This document shows positions 7,570 through 15,595 of a DNA stretch of 64,000 nt, one piece after another. This stretch comes from Fluviicola taffensis DSM 16823 (GTDB lineage Bacteria > Bacteroidota > Bacteroidia > Flavobacteriales_D > Crocinitomicaceae): the NCBI RefSeq assembly GCF_000194605.1, contig NC_015321.1:248001-312000 (forward strand), read 5' to 3'. The position numbers and the translations under genes are program-made. Under the pieces are notes generated by a model. It was not told where the DNA came from, made no database searches, and saw nothing but the letters and a program-made list of their open reading frames with translations. Every line of letters starts with the position of its first letter. The first letter of the stretch is position 1.

Positions 7570-9552
7570 ATGTCACGCATTCCCCCGCATATCATAGATG
7601 AAATCATGCAAACATCTCGTATTGAAGAGGTGATTGGGGAATTTGTGAGCTTGAAAAAATCGGGATCGAACCTGAAAGGATTGAGTCCATTTGTGGATGA
7701 GAAATCACCTTCCTTCATGGTTTCTCCAGCGAAACAAATTTTCAAGTGCTTTTCTTCTGGAAAAGGCGGAACGGTGGTTAGTTTCCTCATGGAAAAAGAA
7801 CATTTTTCTTATCCCGAAGCTTTAAAATGGTTGGCAGACAAATACGGAATTCAGGTTCCTGAAGATAAACCGCAAACTGCGGAAGAAATGGCTGCCATTA
7901 CCGAACGCGAAAGTTTATACATCATCAATGAATTCGCCAAAGAGCATTTTATGCACAACATGCATGAAACAAACGAAGGCCAAAACATTGGACTTTCTTA
8001 CTTTGAAGAACGTGGATTTCGAAAAGACATCATTCAGAAATTTCAATTGGGTTATTGTTTGAATTCAGGCGATGATTTCACCAAAGCAGCATTAAAAAAA
8101 GGATATAAAAAGGAATATCTAGAATCTGTTGGGTTAACCAGAACCAAAGAAGAACGCAGCTTTGATTTTTTTCGCGGTCGCGTGATGTTCCCTATTCATT
8201 CCATTTCTGGTCGCGTATTGGGGTTTGGAGGACGAACGTTAATCACAGACAAAAAAGTAGCGAAATACTTCAATTCTCCTGAAAGTATCATTTACAACAA
8301 AAGTGAAATTTTGTATGGATTGTACTTTGCAAAAGGAGATATTATCAAATATGACAATTGTTTCTTGTGTGAAGGTTATACCGATGTTATTTCGATGCAC
8401 CAAGCAGGAGTGCCCAATTCGGTTGCTTCTTCTGGGACTTCTTTAACGAAAGAACAGATCCGCTTAATCAAACGCTACACGCAAAACATTACAATTTTAT
8501 ACGATGGTGATGCAGCTGGAATCAAAGCTTCATTCCGCGGAATTGATTTGATTTTAGAAGAAGGAATGAACGTCAAAGTGGTCCTTTTCCCTGATGGGGA
8601 TGACCCAGACTCCTATTCCAAAAAAGTAAGTACAACGGAATTGATGGATTTCATTAAGGCCAATACGCAAGACTTCGTAAGCTTCAAAACATCTCTCCTA
8701 CTTGCTGAAGGAAACAATGATCCGCTTCAAAAAGCACAAATAATTCGCGACGTAGTCCATTCTATTTCCTTGATTCCTGATCAAATCACACGTTCTGTTT
8801 TTACAACAGAAATTGCAAGGGTTTTCGGGTTTGATGAGAGTATTGTCATCAATGAACTCAACAAACTGCGCAAAAACAACATTGCGCGTGATTTAGAAGA
8901 ACCACAAATTGCACAAAATCCTGCTTTTACAGACACCTTTACTACTCCTACCCCTCAATCGACGACTGCACAAGAAGTTAAAAACCCTTATGCCATTGAG
9001 GAGTTTGAATTGATTCGGATTTTAGTGAAATATGGAATTTTTGCTATCACAACTGATCATATTGATGAACATGGAGTATCTCACCCTGTAGAAGTGAGCG
9101 TTGCAGAATTGGTTCATCATGAATTATCCAAAGATGAATTAATCTTTCAATATCCCATATATCAGGAAATATACCAGCAGATAGTCGAAGGACTAAGTTC
9201 TAAAACACTCTACAAAATTTCATTTTGGTTGCGTCATGAAAAACCTGAAGTCGTGCAATTAATTACTGAAATTGAAACAGATCAATACGAATTAAGTCCA
9301 AAATGGCTTTCTAAATACAATGTAGATACGAATCGCGAAGTTGATAAGCTCAAAGCAACAGTAATGAATGGAATTTACGCCTTTAAAAAGCTGCGTATCA
9401 TGCAACGAATCGAACAAATACAGAAAGACTTGAATGAACTGGCTGAAAACATTACAGACGAACAACTTCAGGATTTACTCTCTGAACAAATCGTATTGGA
9501 ACGTGTAAAAATGTCTATTGCAGGAAAATTGAATCAAACAATTATTCATTAA
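7570..9552 (+). CDS. dnaG: DNA primase
   Basis: 660 residues. Synthesises RNA primers at the replication fork. An N-terminal CHC2-type fold (residues about 35-90) is followed by the catalytic core with FFRGRVMFPI, a TOPRIM domain containing LCEGYTDV (catalytic Glu) and LYDGDAAG, and a C-terminal helicase-interaction region. The zinc-ribbon ligands of E. coli DnaG (C40, H43, C61, C64) correspond here to Ser39, Val42, Cys60 and Ser63, so the site cannot hold zinc in the usual way. I recall the same loss in other Bacteroidota primases. The gene is coupled to the following mscS-like gene (2-nt gap). Confidence 0.96.
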   Translation: MSRIPPHIIDEIMQTSRIEEVIGEFVSLKKSGSNLKGLSPFVDEKSPSFMVSPAKQIFKCFSSGKGGTVVSFLMEKEHFSYPEALKWLADKYGIQVPEDKPQTAEEMAAITERESLYIINEFAKEHFMHNMHETNEGQNIGLSYFEERGFRKDIIQKFQLGYCLNSGDDFTKAALKKGYKKEYLESVGLTRTKEERSFDFFRGRVMFPIHSISGRVLGFGGRTLITDKKVAKYFNSPESIIYNKSEILYGLYFAKGDIIKYDNCFLCEGYTDVISMHQAGVPNSVASSGTSLTKEQIRLIKRYTQNITILYDGDAAGIKASFRGIDLILEEGMNVKVVLFPDGDDPDSYSKKVSTTELMDFIKANTQDFVSFKTSLLLAEGNNDPLQKAQIIRDVVHSISLIPDQITRSVFTTEIARVFGFDESIVINELNKLRKNNIARDLEEPQIAQNPAFTDTFTTPTPQSTTAQEVKNPYAIEEFELIRILVKYGIFAITTDHIDEHGVSHPVEVSVAELVHHELSKDELIFQYPIYQEIYQQIVEGLSSKTLYKISFWLRHEKPEVVQLITEIETDQYELSPKWLSKYNVDTNREVDKLKATVMNGIYAFKKLRIMQRIEQIQKDLNELAENITDEQLQDLLSEQIVLERVKMSIAGKLNQTIIH

Positions 9553-9554
9553 AT

Positions 9555-10670
9555 ATGTTAGAAGAGCAATTCAAACTTGGTCTCATTCAGGTTTCCTATC
9601 TGAATATTCTAATTATTGCGGTTTCCTTCTTTCTCGCTTATGTTGCGCGAAAAATTATTTCTCGTTCTGTAAAACGTTACTTGACTTCTGCAAATATTCA
9701 TTTGGAGGGTCGTAAAACTACATGGCTCAAATTACTCAGTCAAAGTGGATTTGCACTTGCAACATACATTTCTGTTAAAAGCTTCAACATCAACAATGAA
9801 GGAGTCACATTTCGAGAGTTTTTAGATTACAAATTTATTGACACTTCCAAAATCAAGGTGAGCTTTGAGAATGTCATTTTAGTCATCCTCATCATTTTCA
9901 GTGCGCGAGTGGTTCTCAATGTCGTTCGTTTATTCTTTCAACGTCGCTTTAAACGAAATAAAATATCCGAAATAGGAACGGAATACGTTTACACACAAGT
10001 AGCAAAGTACATTATCAACATATTTGCATTCTTCTTAATTTTAGTCGCTTTAGATGTCGATGCGAAACTATTTTTAGGAGGTTCTGCTGCATTATTGGTC
10101 GGTTTGGGACTTGGATTACAGGATGTTTTCAAAGACATGTTTTCGGGATTTGTTCTTCTATTTGAAGGAAGTATTCGTGTAGGAGATGTCGTAGAATTCA
10201 ATGATGGTAAATCATCCGAATCAATGGTGGCTAAAATCATTCGAATCAATGTAAGAACCACTCAAATTGAAACCCGTGATGGAAATGTATTAATTGTTCC
10301 AAATGCAAAGCTTACACAAGAATACATTGAAAATTGGAGCCATGGGAGTACACTTTCCAGGTTCCGCCTTCCAGTAACCGTTGCTTTTGGAAGCGATACA
10401 CATATGGTGAGTGAAATTCTAAAGCAAGCCGTCTTGAGCCATCCAAAAGTGCACAAATCCAAAGGAGTTGATGTGCGATTAAATGATTTTGGTGAGAATG
10501 GGCTTCAAATGGAAGTGCTGTTTTGGGCCGACCAAAGTTGGGATATCAATATCTACAAGTCAGAGATTCGTTTTGAGATTGATCGTTTATTCCGTCATTA
10601 CAAAATCCGAATTCCTTATCCACAGAGAGATATGCGTATTATTCAAAATTCAAACGAGGATAAAGACTAG
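9555..10670 (+). CDS. MscS-family mechanosensitive channel
   Basis: 371 residues. TM helices lie near residues 13-32, about 102-124 and about 150-172, then the pore helix with alternating Gly/Ala (GGSAALLVGLGLGLQ) and the beta-domain start FSGFVLLFEGSIRVGDVVEF. These are hallmarks of MscS. The channel opens on membrane tension to release osmolytes. The ATG starts 2 nt after the dnaG stop, so it is probably translated from the same mRNA. A strong terminator follows the gene. Confidence 0.93.
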   Translation: MLEEQFKLGLIQVSYLNILIIAVSFFLAYVARKIISRSVKRYLTSANIHLEGRKTTWLKLLSQSGFALATYISVKSFNINNEGVTFREFLDYKFIDTSKIKVSFENVILVILIIFSARVVLNVVRLFFQRRFKRNKISEIGTEYVYTQVAKYIINIFAFFLILVALDVDAKLFLGGSAALLVGLGLGLQDVFKDMFSGFVLLFEGSIRVGDVVEFNDGKSSESMVAKIIRINVRTTQIETRDGNVLIVPNAKLTQEYIENWSHGSTLSRFRLPVTVAFGSDTHMVSEILKQAVLSHPKVHKSKGVDVRLNDFGENGLQMEVLFWADQSWDINIYKSEIRFEIDRLFRHYKIRIPYPQRDMRIIQNSNEDKD

Positions 10671-10717
10671 AGACTTTAGACCAAAGACTAAATTTGTCTT
10701 TAGTCTAAAGTCTTTTT
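10671..10717 (+). terminator. Intrinsic terminator after the MscS gene
   Basis: 18-bp stem with one mismatch (AGACTTTAGAC-c-AAAGAC / GTCTTT-a-GTCTAAAGTCT), a 7-nt loop, and a TTTT tail. It starts right after the stop codon. Confidence 0.8.
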
Positions 10718-10752
10718 ACTTTCCAATCCATTCTCAAACTCATCCAAGTTTG

Positions 10753-10760
10753 TATATTTG
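10753..10760 (+). promoter_or_regulatory. -7 promoter box TATATTTG
   Basis: Exact TAnnTTTG match ending 6 nt before the ATG at 10767. It contains an upstream in-frame TTG, which therefore cannot be the start codon. No good TTG -33 element is visible. Confidence 0.55.
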
Positions 10761-10766
10761 CACCCT

Positions 10767-11453
10767 ATGAAAGCAGAAATTAAAGCAGTTATTGATGCAA
10801 TGAGTAAGCGTTTTACTTCGCATCCTTGGCATGGAATTGAAATCGGTGAGAAACAACCAGCAATCGTGAATGCCTATATTGAAATTATCCCAGCAGATTC
10901 AATCAAATACGAAATACACAAACCATCAGGTTATTTGATGGTTGATCGACCACAAAAATTATCCAATCACATGCCTTGTTTGTATGGATTTGTTCCGCAA
11001 ACATACTGTGACAAAGAAGTGGCGGCTTTTTCAAATGAAAAAACAGGTCGTACTGACATTACAGGAGATGGTGATCCATTAGATATCTGTGTTCTTTCGG
11101 AGCGGGTTTTTCACCAAGGAAACATCATTTGTGATGCAAAAGTAATTGGTGGTTTCCGCATGATTGATGGTGGTGAAGCCGATGATAAAATCATTGCTGT
11201 ACTAAAAGGAGATCAAGCTTACGGAGGGATTGAAGATATTTCGGAAATGCCAAAAATGGTGATTGATCGTGTGCGTCACTTTTTCTTGACCTACAAAGAC
11301 TTGGATGGTGGAGCTAAAAATGTGGAGATTACTCACGTTTATGGGAAAGAAGAAGCTTTTGAAGTGATTAAAAGATCACACAACGATTATACAAACAAAT
11401 ACGGAAATGCCGATGAGAATTTGGCAGTTGCATTAGAAAAATTGTTAGGTTAA
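10767..11453 (+). CDS. ppa: Soluble inorganic pyrophosphatase, family I-like
   Basis: 228 residues from the ATG at 10767. Hydrolyses PPi from biosynthesis. The metal-binding motif is DGDPLDICVL, with further acidic residues in KVIGGFRMIDGGEADDKIIAV and YGGIEDISEMP. It is longer than the 175-residue E. coli enzyme, with an extended N-terminus and C-terminus; this longer form is seen in Bacteroidota. A TTG nine bases upstream stays in frame but lies inside the -7 box, so ATG at 10767 is preferred. The mRNA may be leaderless. Confidence 0.92.
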   Translation: MKAEIKAVIDAMSKRFTSHPWHGIEIGEKQPAIVNAYIEIIPADSIKYEIHKPSGYLMVDRPQKLSNHMPCLYGFVPQTYCDKEVAAFSNEKTGRTDITGDGDPLDICVLSERVFHQGNIICDAKVIGGFRMIDGGEADDKIIAVLKGDQAYGGIEDISEMPKMVIDRVRHFFLTYKDLDGGAKNVEITHVYGKEEAFEVIKRSHNDYTNKYGNADENLAVALEKLLG

Positions 11454-11481
11454 TACCTGACATTTTTTTTATCACACAAGA

Positions 11482-11501
11482 GGAAGTATTGCTTCCGATA
11501 A
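11482..11501 (+). repeat. Short hairpin repeat with GATAA tail
   Basis: GGAAG-tattg-CTTCC followed by GATAA. It matches the hairpin at 7411-7430 (GAAAG-cactg-CTTTC-GATAA), including the preceding AGAG, with compensating changes in the stem. Both lie between one gene's stop and the next gene's start. Confidence 0.5.
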
Positions 11502-11543
11502 CGGATCTGCCTCAGTGGATTAAACATAAATTAAATTCAGAAT

Positions 11544-12386
11544 ATGAAACACTTGTTTATCACAACAATTTTAGCTCTTAGCTTAAGTACATTAGCAAAC
11601 GCGCAATTAGCGCCACAATCAAGTTCAATGAGTAAATTGGAGCAAACAGTAGGTCTTACAGATCTTTCTATTCACTATTCAAGACCAAGTAAGAAAGGTC
11701 GTGTGATTTTTGGAGATGTTGTTCCTTTTGGAGAAGTTTGGAGAACTGGTGCAAATGAAAATACGAAATTCACGAATTCAGATGCTCTTATTTTTGGAAA
11801 AGACACCTTGAAACCAGGAACTTATGCACTTTACACAAAACCAACGAAAGAATCTTGGGACTTAATTTTCTACACAGATGTTACAAACTGGGGGACTCCT
11901 GAAGTTTGGGACGAGAAAAAAGTAGCATTGAAAGTAAATGCTAAGTCAACTAGTTTGAAAGATGCAGTAGAAACATTTACCATTTCAGTGGATGGTTTAG
12001 AATCAACAAACGGAGCAACTTTAACACTAAAATGGGATCAAACAGCAGTTGCTTTTCCATTTGCAGTTCCTACCGATTCAAAAGTGATGGCAAACATCAA
12101 CAAAGTAATGGCAGGACCTTCTGCAAATGATTACGCTGGTGCAGCTAGTTACTATTTAGAGACTAAAAAAGACTTGAAAAAAGCATTGGAATGGGCAACA
12201 AAAGCTACTGAGATGCAACCTGAAGCATTTTGGATTTTCCGTACAAAGTCATTGATTCAAGCGGAATTGGGTGATAAAAAAGGTGCCATTGAATCTGCAA
12301 AAAAAGGATTAGCATTGGCTGAAAAAGCAAGCTATGCTCCTTATGTAAAAATGTTCAATGAGTCATTGAAAGAATGGAGTAAGTAA
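11544..12386 (+). CDS. DUF2911 exported protein with TPR-like tail
   Basis: 280 residues with a signal peptide ending near LANAQ. The conserved block LSIHYSRPSKKGRVIFG, VPFGEVWRTGANE and KPGTYALYTKP identifies the DUF2911 family, common in Bacteroidota, with unknown biochemical function. After about residue 200, a tetratricopeptide-like helical part (LKKALEWATKATEMQP..., LGDKKGAIESAKKGLALAEK) follows. It is monocistronic, with its own terminator. Confidence 0.85.
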   Translation: MKHLFITTILALSLSTLANAQLAPQSSSMSKLEQTVGLTDLSIHYSRPSKKGRVIFGDVVPFGEVWRTGANENTKFTNSDALIFGKDTLKPGTYALYTKPTKESWDLIFYTDVTNWGTPEVWDEKKVALKVNAKSTSLKDAVETFTISVDGLESTNGATLTLKWDQTAVAFPFAVPTDSKVMANINKVMAGPSANDYAGAASYYLETKKDLKKALEWATKATEMQPEAFWIFRTKSLIQAELGDKKGAIESAKKGLALAEKASYAPYVKMFNESLKEWSK

Positions 12387-12395
12387 ATCTCTTTT

Positions 12396-12432
12396 AAATA
12401 AGCGATTAGATTGATATTCTAATCGCTTATTT
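12396..12432 (+). terminator. Intrinsic terminator before the GT22-like pair
   Basis: Perfect 15-bp stem (AAATAAGCGATTAGA and its complement) with a 7-nt loop, running into TTTTT. It ends only 8 nt before the ATG of the next gene, so it also forms that gene's 5' leader unless transcription starts downstream. Confidence 0.85.
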
Positions 12433-12440
12433 TTATATCC

Positions 12441-13997
12441 ATGAAATTGAATTTCAACTCACTCATCATCTTCCTTGCCACGATAGTTTTTGCACTAACG
12501 GCTTACTTCAGTGTTGGTTATTTCCATGCAGACGAACACTATCAAGTCATTGAATTCGCAGGCTTAAAAGCAGGTTGGAATACACCGCAAGAAGTTGCTT
12601 GGGAATATCACACACAAATCAGATCCGCTTTACTTCCCACTCTAGCCTATTGGATTTTTAGCTTTAACTCTTTCTTTCACATTACAGATCCTTACACTTC
12701 TTTATTCGTACTGCGGTTGATTAGTGGATTTTTGTGTCTATTTGCTCTCGTTTTTTTCTTTCGAAAATCAAGTATAGTAATCTTTAAACCAGAGCAATCC
12801 AATTCCTTTTTTAAAGCGACTTATCTCATTTTATTACTCTTAAGCTGGTATATTCCATTTTTAAGTGTCCGATTTTCATCCGAAACGTGGTCTGCAATCT
12901 GCTTACTTTTCGCATTGGGATTCTACTTTGAAATCGGTAAAAACAAATACAATGCACTCATTATAGGAATACTCTTTGGGCTTTCATTTCTATTTCGGTT
13001 TCAAATGGCATTCGGACTCATCGGAATCGGAATTTACCACTTAATCTACGGACAACAAAAACTCAAAACGACATTGAGCGTTTTAATCGGTTTTTCAATC
13101 GTCTTATTGATTGGTATTTTTATCGATCGCTGGTTTTATTCGGAATGGGTTTTCACGCCTTGGAACTACTTTTGGTTGTTCTTCGAAAATGACATTCTTA
13201 ACAATGTAGAATCAAGTTTTGGAACATCTTCCAAGTATTATTACCTCGAAGCATTGGTTCAACTTCCTACTCATTTCATTGGAATTGTTCTATTGATTTG
13301 CTTCGTAATCGCTGTAATTTTCAAACCGAAAAATCCAGTTGTTTGGTTTATTATTCCTTTCGTATTAATCCATTCACTCATTGCACATAAAGAAGAGCGG
13401 TTTCTATTTCCAATTGTATTTCTATTTCCCTTTTTTATTATTTCCGCTTTCTTGGTAATGAGTCAATCCACATTTCTTCGAAAATTTTTCAACCCCCTCG
13501 TTATCTATACCATTTTCGCATTGTTTTTCACCCATGTGGTTGGGCTATTTTTCATGACAACTAAATCTGCTGGACTTGGAAGAATGGAAATCACCCAATA
13601 CATTCACTCGCATTACGACACACAAAAAATCCATTTAATCAATACCCCCTATTCAAACCCATATAATCCATGGGGAAGTCTTCCTGAAAAAATGTATCTG
13701 GAAAAAAAGATTGACTTTCAACAAATTGATAATCTCGCAAATTTCTCTGATACGTTATTCCAAACAAAGAGCATCAATCTGTTAGTTGTTCGTGGGTATT
13801 ATCTAGAGAACAACAAGCTGCCTAAGAACATCGATAAAATGGGATTGAAGTTGATTGCTCAAAGTATTTCGAAAAAAGAACAATCCATGAATCGTTATGT
13901 CAAAGGATTTGAAAATGCAGATGTATTGTATCTTTATGAATGGAAAAGACACAATACAAGCACTACCAAAAGATCTCGAACTCACGTTAATGAATAA
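12441..13997 (+). CDS. GT22-like membrane glycosyltransferase, copy 1
   Basis: 518 residues and about ten hydrophobic helices. The first luminal loop carries HADEHYQ (His29, Asp31, Glu32), like the HPDEhfQ motif of GT22 mannosyltransferases (PIG-B/Alg9 type). It continues with TPQEVAWEYHTQIRS. A late HKEERFLFP motif matches the HKEfRFilP motif of the same family. The donor would be a polyprenyl-phosphate sugar used on the outer side of the inner membrane. The next gene is a clear paralogue, so this is a tandem duplication. Acceptor unknown; protein or lipid-linked glycan are both possible. Confidence 0.8.
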   Translation: MKLNFNSLIIFLATIVFALTAYFSVGYFHADEHYQVIEFAGLKAGWNTPQEVAWEYHTQIRSALLPTLAYWIFSFNSFFHITDPYTSLFVLRLISGFLCLFALVFFFRKSSIVIFKPEQSNSFFKATYLILLLLSWYIPFLSVRFSSETWSAICLLFALGFYFEIGKNKYNALIIGILFGLSFLFRFQMAFGLIGIGIYHLIYGQQKLKTTLSVLIGFSIVLLIGIFIDRWFYSEWVFTPWNYFWLFFENDILNNVESSFGTSSKYYYLEALVQLPTHFIGIVLLICFVIAVIFKPKNPVVWFIIPFVLIHSLIAHKEERFLFPIVFLFPFFIISAFLVMSQSTFLRKFFNPLVIYTIFALFFTHVVGLFFMTTKSAGLGRMEITQYIHSHYDTQKIHLINTPYSNPYNPWGSLPEKMYLEKKIDFQQIDNLANFSDTLFQTKSINLLVVRGYYLENNKLPKNIDKMGLKLIAQSISKKEQSMNRYVKGFENADVLYLYEWKRHNTSTTKRSRTHVNE

Positions 13998-14001
13998 ATA
14001 G

Positions 14002-14009
14002 TAGCTTTG
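14002..14009 (+). promoter_or_regulatory. -7 box TAGCTTTG
   Basis: Exact TAnnTTTG match in the 43-bp gap between the two GT22-like genes, 31 nt before the second ATG. No convincing -33 element. Confidence 0.4.
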
Positions 14010-14040
14010 ACTCAGTGAAATTAACGAACATACTTACTTC

Positions 14041-15540
14041 ATGAAGTTATCCATAAAATCTATTATTATCTTCATTTCTGTTGTCGTATTTACTATTACA
14101 GCAACCAATAGTGTCGGTTTTTTTCACGCCGATGAGCATTACCAAATCATAGAATTTGCTGGGTTAAAAGCTGGATGGAATACTCCGGAAGATCTCGTAT
14201 GGGAATATCACACTAAAATTAGACCAACCCTTCAACCAACAATTGCAGTTGGATTCATTTCAATCTTCAAGTTTTTTGGAGCAAGCGATCCATACACTAT
14301 TTCTTTTCTCTTACGTGAAATAACTGCTCTATTACTCATTTTTGCACTTGTTTTCTTTTTCACCAATACCAAACGCTTCATACCTTCTAAAAAAGAAAGT
14401 ACAAATAGCAAACTTCTGGAAGCGCTGTATTTGGGGTTTCTCCTACTTATTTGGTACATCCCCTATTTAGGAGTTCGATTTTCATCTGAAACCTGGTCAG
14501 CAATCTTCTTACTCTTCGCAATGGGCTGTTTTTGTTCCGAAAACAAGAGTCGAAAAAAGATACTCCTTACTGGTCTTTTTTTCGGACTAAGCTTTCTATT
14601 CCGTTTTCAAATTTTGTTCGCACTGGTAGGTTTTGGAATGTGGTTTTTAATTTTCAATCGAAAAAACTGGAAAGAACTCCTTCAAATTATTGGTGCATTT
14701 TCACTCGTTTTTTGTTTCGGAATTCTTATTGACAGTATCTTTTACAACGAATTTACTATCAGTGTTTGGAACTATTTTGATCAAAATATCTTGCAACACA
14801 AAGCTGCTGAATTTGGAGAATTACCCTGGGATTATTACATCAGCTCCTTATTTCATCTCCCCACAAAATTGATTGGAACTTTATTCTTTTTAAGTATTAC
14901 TTCTGCTATTATCTTTCGAAATAAAGCACCATTCATTTGGATGATTATTAGTTTCATTCTATTACACATGTTAGTGTCTCACAAAGAAGAACGTTTCCTA
15001 TTTCCAATCGCATTTTTCTTTCCGTTGTTTTTTATTCAATTCTTTCAACTACTCATGGATTCGATTCCACGAAAAATTGCACTCATGCTAATTGGTTTAA
15101 CTAGCTTGGGAATTGTAACAACAAGTATTGTTGGTTTGCCCATTTTGGCAAGTAGCCCAGCTGGCCTCGGTAGAAATGGAATCACTCGTTTCATTCATCT
15201 GAAATATCCGAATAAAATTGTTAATCTCATTGCGATGCCTTATGCAAATCCATATAGTCCTTGGTTTCGCAATGAAAAATTCTACTTAGATAAAAATGTA
15301 GGTTTCACACCAATTGATAATTTTGAAGCACTCAATTCATCTATTATCAAAAAGAATGAGATCAATTTATTTGTTACAACTCAGTTCTTTTTAGAAACCT
15401 ATCCACATAAAGAAAACATCCAAAAACTAGGTTTCAAGTTAATCCAACAAAGCATTCCTGAATATCAATTAAAAATGGATAAGTATGTTCGAGGGATTGA
15501 AGATCAAAATATCACTTATTTATATGAGTTAAAAAAATAG
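14041..15540 (+). CDS. GT22-like membrane glycosyltransferase, copy 2
   Basis: 499 residues, a paralogue of the preceding gene along its whole length. It has the same HADEHYQIIEFAGLKAGWNTP block with His29/Asp31/Glu32 at identical positions, the same RFSSETWSAI segment, and HKEERFLFPIAFFFP near residue 312. The C-terminal soluble tail (NPYSPW, PIDNFEALNSS, YVRGIEDQN) is also shared with copy 1. The copies differ at most non-motif positions, so the duplication is old. Possible roles are two successive sugar transfers or different acceptors. Confidence 0.8.
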   Translation: MKLSIKSIIIFISVVVFTITATNSVGFFHADEHYQIIEFAGLKAGWNTPEDLVWEYHTKIRPTLQPTIAVGFISIFKFFGASDPYTISFLLREITALLLIFALVFFFTNTKRFIPSKKESTNSKLLEALYLGFLLLIWYIPYLGVRFSSETWSAIFLLFAMGCFCSENKSRKKILLTGLFFGLSFLFRFQILFALVGFGMWFLIFNRKNWKELLQIIGAFSLVFCFGILIDSIFYNEFTISVWNYFDQNILQHKAAEFGELPWDYYISSLFHLPTKLIGTLFFLSITSAIIFRNKAPFIWMIISFILLHMLVSHKEERFLFPIAFFFPLFFIQFFQLLMDSIPRKIALMLIGLTSLGIVTTSIVGLPILASSPAGLGRNGITRFIHLKYPNKIVNLIAMPYANPYSPWFRNEKFYLDKNVGFTPIDNFEALNSSIIKKNEINLFVTTQFFLETYPHKENIQKLGFKLIQQSIPEYQLKMDKYVRGIEDQNITYLYELKK

Positions 15541-15595
15541 GCATTCTTATTGCAAGCACATTTTTTATTCGTATTTTAGAATAAGTCAGACAACA

